Shown in pieces: positions 13,760-16,010 of a stretch of 16,010 bases of DNA. Source of the stretch: CAZRIZ01 sp964600285 (lineage in GTDB: Bacteria; Patescibacteriota; Saccharimonadia; Saccharimonadales; Saccharimonadaceae); NCBI GenBank assembly GCA_964600285.1, contig CAZRIZ010000020.1, positions 1 to 16,010 of the forward strand. Reading direction: 5' to 3'. Numbering within the stretch: position 1 is the stretch's first letter; every line of letters begins with the position of its first letter. The position numbers and the translations under genes are program-made. A model generated the notes under the pieces. That model was given only the letters and a program-made list of their open reading frames with translations. It did no database searches and had not been told where the DNA came from.

Positions 13760-14764
13760 ATGAAGCAAAAAATTTTAGTAACTGGCGGAACAGGCTACAT
13801 CGGTTCGCACACCGTTGTCGAATTAATTGAAGCCGGATTTGAGCCAATTATCGTAGATAATCTCGTTAATTCATCAATCGATGTTTTAGATCGTCTTGAA
13901 AAAATTACTGGCAAAAAACCAGTTTTCTACCAAATAGACGTCGCTGATAAAGCTAAGTTAGCCGAGGTTTTTAATCAACATAAATTCAGTGCAGTTATGC
14001 ATTTTGCTGGATTAAAGGCCGTTGGCGAATCAGTCGAAAAGCCACTTGAGTATTACCGCAACAATATTGATTCATCACTCAGTTTGTTTGAGCTGATGAT
14101 TGAAAACCAAGTCAACAAACTCGTTTTTAGCTCGTCTGCTACTGTTTACGGAACTACTCCGGCGCCCTGCTCCGAAGATGACCAAACTGGCGTTGGTATC
14201 ACTAATCCATACGGTCAAACCAAGTTCATGATTGAGCAAATTATGAAAGACTTATGCATCGCCCATCCAGAGTTTCAAGCCATTGCCTTGCGCTATTTTA
14301 ATCCAATCGGCGCCCACGAATCTGGTTTAATCGGTGAAGAGCCAAACGGCATCCCAAATAATTTGCTACCGTTTGTATTAAAGGTTGCCAGTGACGAATT
14401 ACCAGAAGTTAAAGTCTTTGGTGACGACTATAACACTCCAGACGGCACTGGCGTGCGCGATTACATCCATGTGGTTGACTTAGCCAAAGGTCATATTTCA
14501 GCCCTAGAGCACATCCAGCCCGGCTTTGATGCAATAAATTTGGGCACTGGACGCGGTTCGTCGGTTATGGAAATTATTCGCGCTGTAGAATTAGCCAGCG
14601 ATAAGCAAATACCGTTCACGGTCGCTCCACGCCGTGCCGGTGATTTAGCCGAAATCTATGCCGACGTCACCAAAGCTAGCAAAAATCTCAGCTGGCGTGC
14701 AGAAAAAACCATCAAAGAGGCCTGCAAGGATAGTTGGAGATGGCAAGAAAATAACGCTCATTAG
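13760..14764 (+). CDS. galE: UDP-glucose 4-epimerase
   Basis: Cytoplasmic NAD-dependent epimerase that interconverts UDP-glucose and UDP-galactose, supplying galactose for surface glycans; some relatives also act on the N-acetyl sugars. The 334-aa protein is an extended short-chain dehydrogenase with the Rossmann motif GGTGYIG (9-15), MHFAGLKAVGES (80-91), SSSATVYG with the catalytic Ser/Thr (124-131), the YxxxK pair Tyr151 and Lys155, and RYFNPIGAHESG. Length matches E. coli GalE (338 aa). The gene appears monocistronic and leaderless, divergent from the arcA operon. I see no strong terminator in the 81 bp before the next gene. Confidence 0.95.
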   Translation: MKQKILVTGGTGYIGSHTVVELIEAGFEPIIVDNLVNSSIDVLDRLEKITGKKPVFYQIDVADKAKLAEVFNQHKFSAVMHFAGLKAVGESVEKPLEYYRNNIDSSLSLFELMIENQVNKLVFSSSATVYGTTPAPCSEDDQTGVGITNPYGQTKFMIEQIMKDLCIAHPEFQAIALRYFNPIGAHESGLIGEEPNGIPNNLLPFVLKVASDELPEVKVFGDDYNTPDGTGVRDYIHVVDLAKGHISALEHIQPGFDAINLGTGRGSSVMEIIRAVELASDKQIPFTVAPRRAGDLAEIYADVTKASKNLSWRAEKTIKEACKDSWRWQENNAH

Positions 14765-14789
14765 AACAACAGAATCACCCTTGCACAAC

Positions 14790-14818
14790 TTGCATTTTTA
14801 TCATTCTTATGCTAAAAT
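14790..14818 (+). promoter_or_regulatory. Promoter of the two-gene exported-protein operon
   Basis: TTGCAT (14790-14795), a 17-bp spacer and TAAAAT (14813-14818) preceded by TGC. The predicted start near 14825 gives a leader of about 20 nt, without an obvious SD before the ATG at 14846. Confidence 0.6.
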
Positions 14819-14845
14819 GAGAGTATAGAAAGCTTAAACATAAAA

Positions 14846-15415
14846 ATGAAAAATTACACTAACAAAAACAAGCGCAACAAAAAACTTATAGCCATAATTT
14901 TATTACTAGTTTTTGCTGGGTTAGTTTGGGCTTTAGCCACATATTTGCCCACCAGTGATAAAGAAGAGTCTAAAGAAAAACCTACCAACAATAATGGTAG
15001 TCAGCAAGTTGATGACGAAAAAGACAAACCTGATGAAGAGGCTCCGAAAAATGAGGATACTGGAGACGGCAAAACCCCAGTTCAGAACGAAGGCAAAGAT
15101 CCTAATAAACTAGAAAATATTACTGGGTTTGTTACTAATAAATCCGTCAATGCTGATCAAAAAACACTAACCATTAGGGTTACAATTGACCAATTTATAA
15201 GCCAAGCAGGCACGTGTACTTTATCATTAACACATGCCACTTCAGGCAAGGTCGTAACAAAAACAGCTCCAACCTTCGATAATCCATCTTCATCTACCTG
15301 CCAAGGGTTTGACGTTCCGCTTTCGGAATTATCATCAGGAAACTGGCGGATAAATATTAAAGTCAAATCGCAAGATAAATTAGGAGAAATAAGCGGTGGA
15401 GAGGTCGCTATATAA
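14846..15415 (+). CDS. Unknown membrane-anchored exported protein with a C-terminal beta-rich domain (189 aa)
   Basis: I do not recognise a named family. Residues 1-13 are very basic (KNKRNKK), followed by one membrane helix (about 14-34) acting as an uncleaved anchor. Next is a low-complexity Lys/Glu/Asp/Pro/Asn linker (about 36-90), typical of a cell-wall-spanning spacer. A compact beta-rich domain (about 91-189, GFVTNKSVNADQKTLTIRV onward) resembles an Ig-like fold. Its only two cysteines, C124 and C152, probably form a disulfide. It is the first gene of an operon: its TAA overlaps the ATG of the next gene (TAATG). The pairing with an exported candidate cell-wall enzyme suggests a surface role, perhaps in wall binding; this is inference. 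Confidence 0.65.
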   Translation: MKNYTNKNKRNKKLIAIILLLVFAGLVWALATYLPTSDKEESKEKPTNNNGSQQVDDEKDKPDEEAPKNEDTGDGKTPVQNEGKDPNKLENITGFVTNKSVNADQKTLTIRVTIDQFISQAGTCTLSLTHATSGKVVTKTAPTFDNPSSSTCQGFDVPLSELSSGNWRINIKVKSQDKLGEISGGEVAI

Positions 15416-16010
15416 TGAGAACAATAAAGAAACGTTCTAATCGCAAGGTATTATTAATTACATTACCTGTGCTAGCTTTATCAATCATCTTGGCGATTAT
15501 ATTTTCTATTCTCCAAAATAAAAACATGGCCGTTGCTGGTCCACTTGATAATTTTAGACCTGGCAACATTATGAGTGATTTCGTCATGAGCGACTACACC
15601 TCAATGACTGAAGTGCAAATTCAAATTTTTTTGAAATCAAAGAACCCCTGTAATGATACAAACATCGCTAAGGCTAATCTTTACCCACATCTGCAATATA
15701 GTATTAAAGACGGTCATTTTGTCTGCATGGCAGATGAAAGTTTTGATGGCGAGAGTGCTGCCAAAATCATTTGGCAAGCCAGCCAAGACTATAAAATAAA
15801 TCCCCAAGTTCTGATTGTGTTACTGCAAAAAGAGCAAGGGTTGGTAACTGACACTTGGCCAAATCATATTCAGTACCGCTCAGCCACTGGTTACGGTTGC
15901 CCTGACACTACCGCTTGCGATACAAAATATTATGGCTTCAAGAACCAAGTTCGGAACGCCGCTGCCCTATTTCGCACCGTGCTAAATGGTGGTTGGACCA
16001 ACTACCCAGT
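15415..16010 (+). CDS. Exported protein with a candidate lysozyme-like domain, C-terminus cut by the window edge
   Basis: The frame runs from ATG15415 off the right edge (198 codons seen). It starts with a basic patch (RTIKKRSNRK) and one membrane helix (about 12-33), so it is anchored or secreted. Residues about 115-190 hold NPQVLIVLLQKEQGLV, ATGYGCPDTTACD and YYGFKNQVRNAA, a set I associate with secreted cell-wall proteins of actinobacteria and their associates. The helix with KEQG (139-142) resembles the catalytic-Glu helix of lysozyme-like peptidoglycan hydrolases, but the activity is inferred. Four cysteines (79, 104, 162, 168) suggest two disulfides. Its start overlaps the stop of the preceding gene (TAATG), so the two are coupled. 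For an epibiont this could act on its own or the host's wall. Confidence 0.65.
   Translation, partial: MRTIKKRSNRKVLLITLPVLALSIILAIIFSILQNKNMAVAGPLDNFRPGNIMSDFVMSDYTSMTEVQIQIFLKSKNPCNDTNIAKANLYPHLQYSIKDGHFVCMADESFDGESAAKIIWQASQDYKINPQVLIVLLQKEQGLVTDTWPNHIQYRSATGYGCPDTTACDTKYYGFKNQVRNAAALFRTVLNGGWTNYP

Noticed and set aside
14765..14800. A terminator after galE
   Set aside because: Only a 4-bp TGCA pair with a short T-run is seen, and it overlaps the -35 box of the next promoter.

Overview
The window looks like part of a Candidatus Saccharibacteria (TM7/CPR) genome, or a close relative; this is inference from content, as no rRNA is present. Pointers are compact genes with overlapping ends, an archaeal-type aspartyl-tRNA synthetase (441 aa), a complete arginine deiminase (ADI) locus of the kind reported in host-associated Saccharibacteria, and many genes that look leaderless. 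TGA is used as a normal stop (at 4846-4848), so the UGA-to-glycine code of some other CPR lineages does not apply. A 100-N assembly gap (5487-5586) is flanked by an identical 55-bp sequence and is almost certainly an assembly artefact inside one gene.

Layout: 1-1219 (-) MFS transporter, running off the left edge; 1281-2567 (+) murC; 2564-3458 (-) a two-gene operon of unknown membrane/exported proteins; 3486-4811 (-) aspS; 4846-5927 (-) a CNNM/CorC-like membrane CBS protein split by the gap; 6001-6681 (+) a DsbA-like thiol oxidoreductase with promoter, SD and terminator; 6682-7009 mostly non-coding with one possible micro-ORF; 7010-13661 (-) the arginine/methylarginine locus; 13760-14764 (+) galE; 14846-16010 (+) two overlapping genes for exported proteins, the second running off the right edge.

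The central system is the arginine locus. In transcription order it is arcA (arginine deiminase), arcB/argF (ornithine carbamoyltransferase, start overlapping the arcA stop as TAATG), a YfcC/ArcD-type transporter with an unusual acidic coiled-coil insertion, two tandem paralogous dimethylarginine dimethylaminohydrolase (DDAH) family enzymes, each preceded by a perfect intercistronic hairpin, then a terminator and separately promoted arcC (carbamate kinase). The core pathway turns arginine into ornithine, NH3, CO2 and ATP. The DDAH pair retains all recognised catalytic residues and could make citrulline from methylated arginines or related guanidines, feeding the same ATP-yielding branch. That would be a methylarginine-fuelled extension of the ADI pathway, and is the most interesting hypothesis here.

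A second pattern is in the initiation signals. Five first-in-transcript genes (murC, the 170-aa exported protein, the CNNM-like gene, arcC, galE) have a -10 box 6-7 nt before the ATG and no visible SD, predicting leaderless mRNAs, four of them with a TGN extended -10. Operon-internal genes, and arcA, aspS and dsbA-like, carry Shine-Dalgarno sequences.
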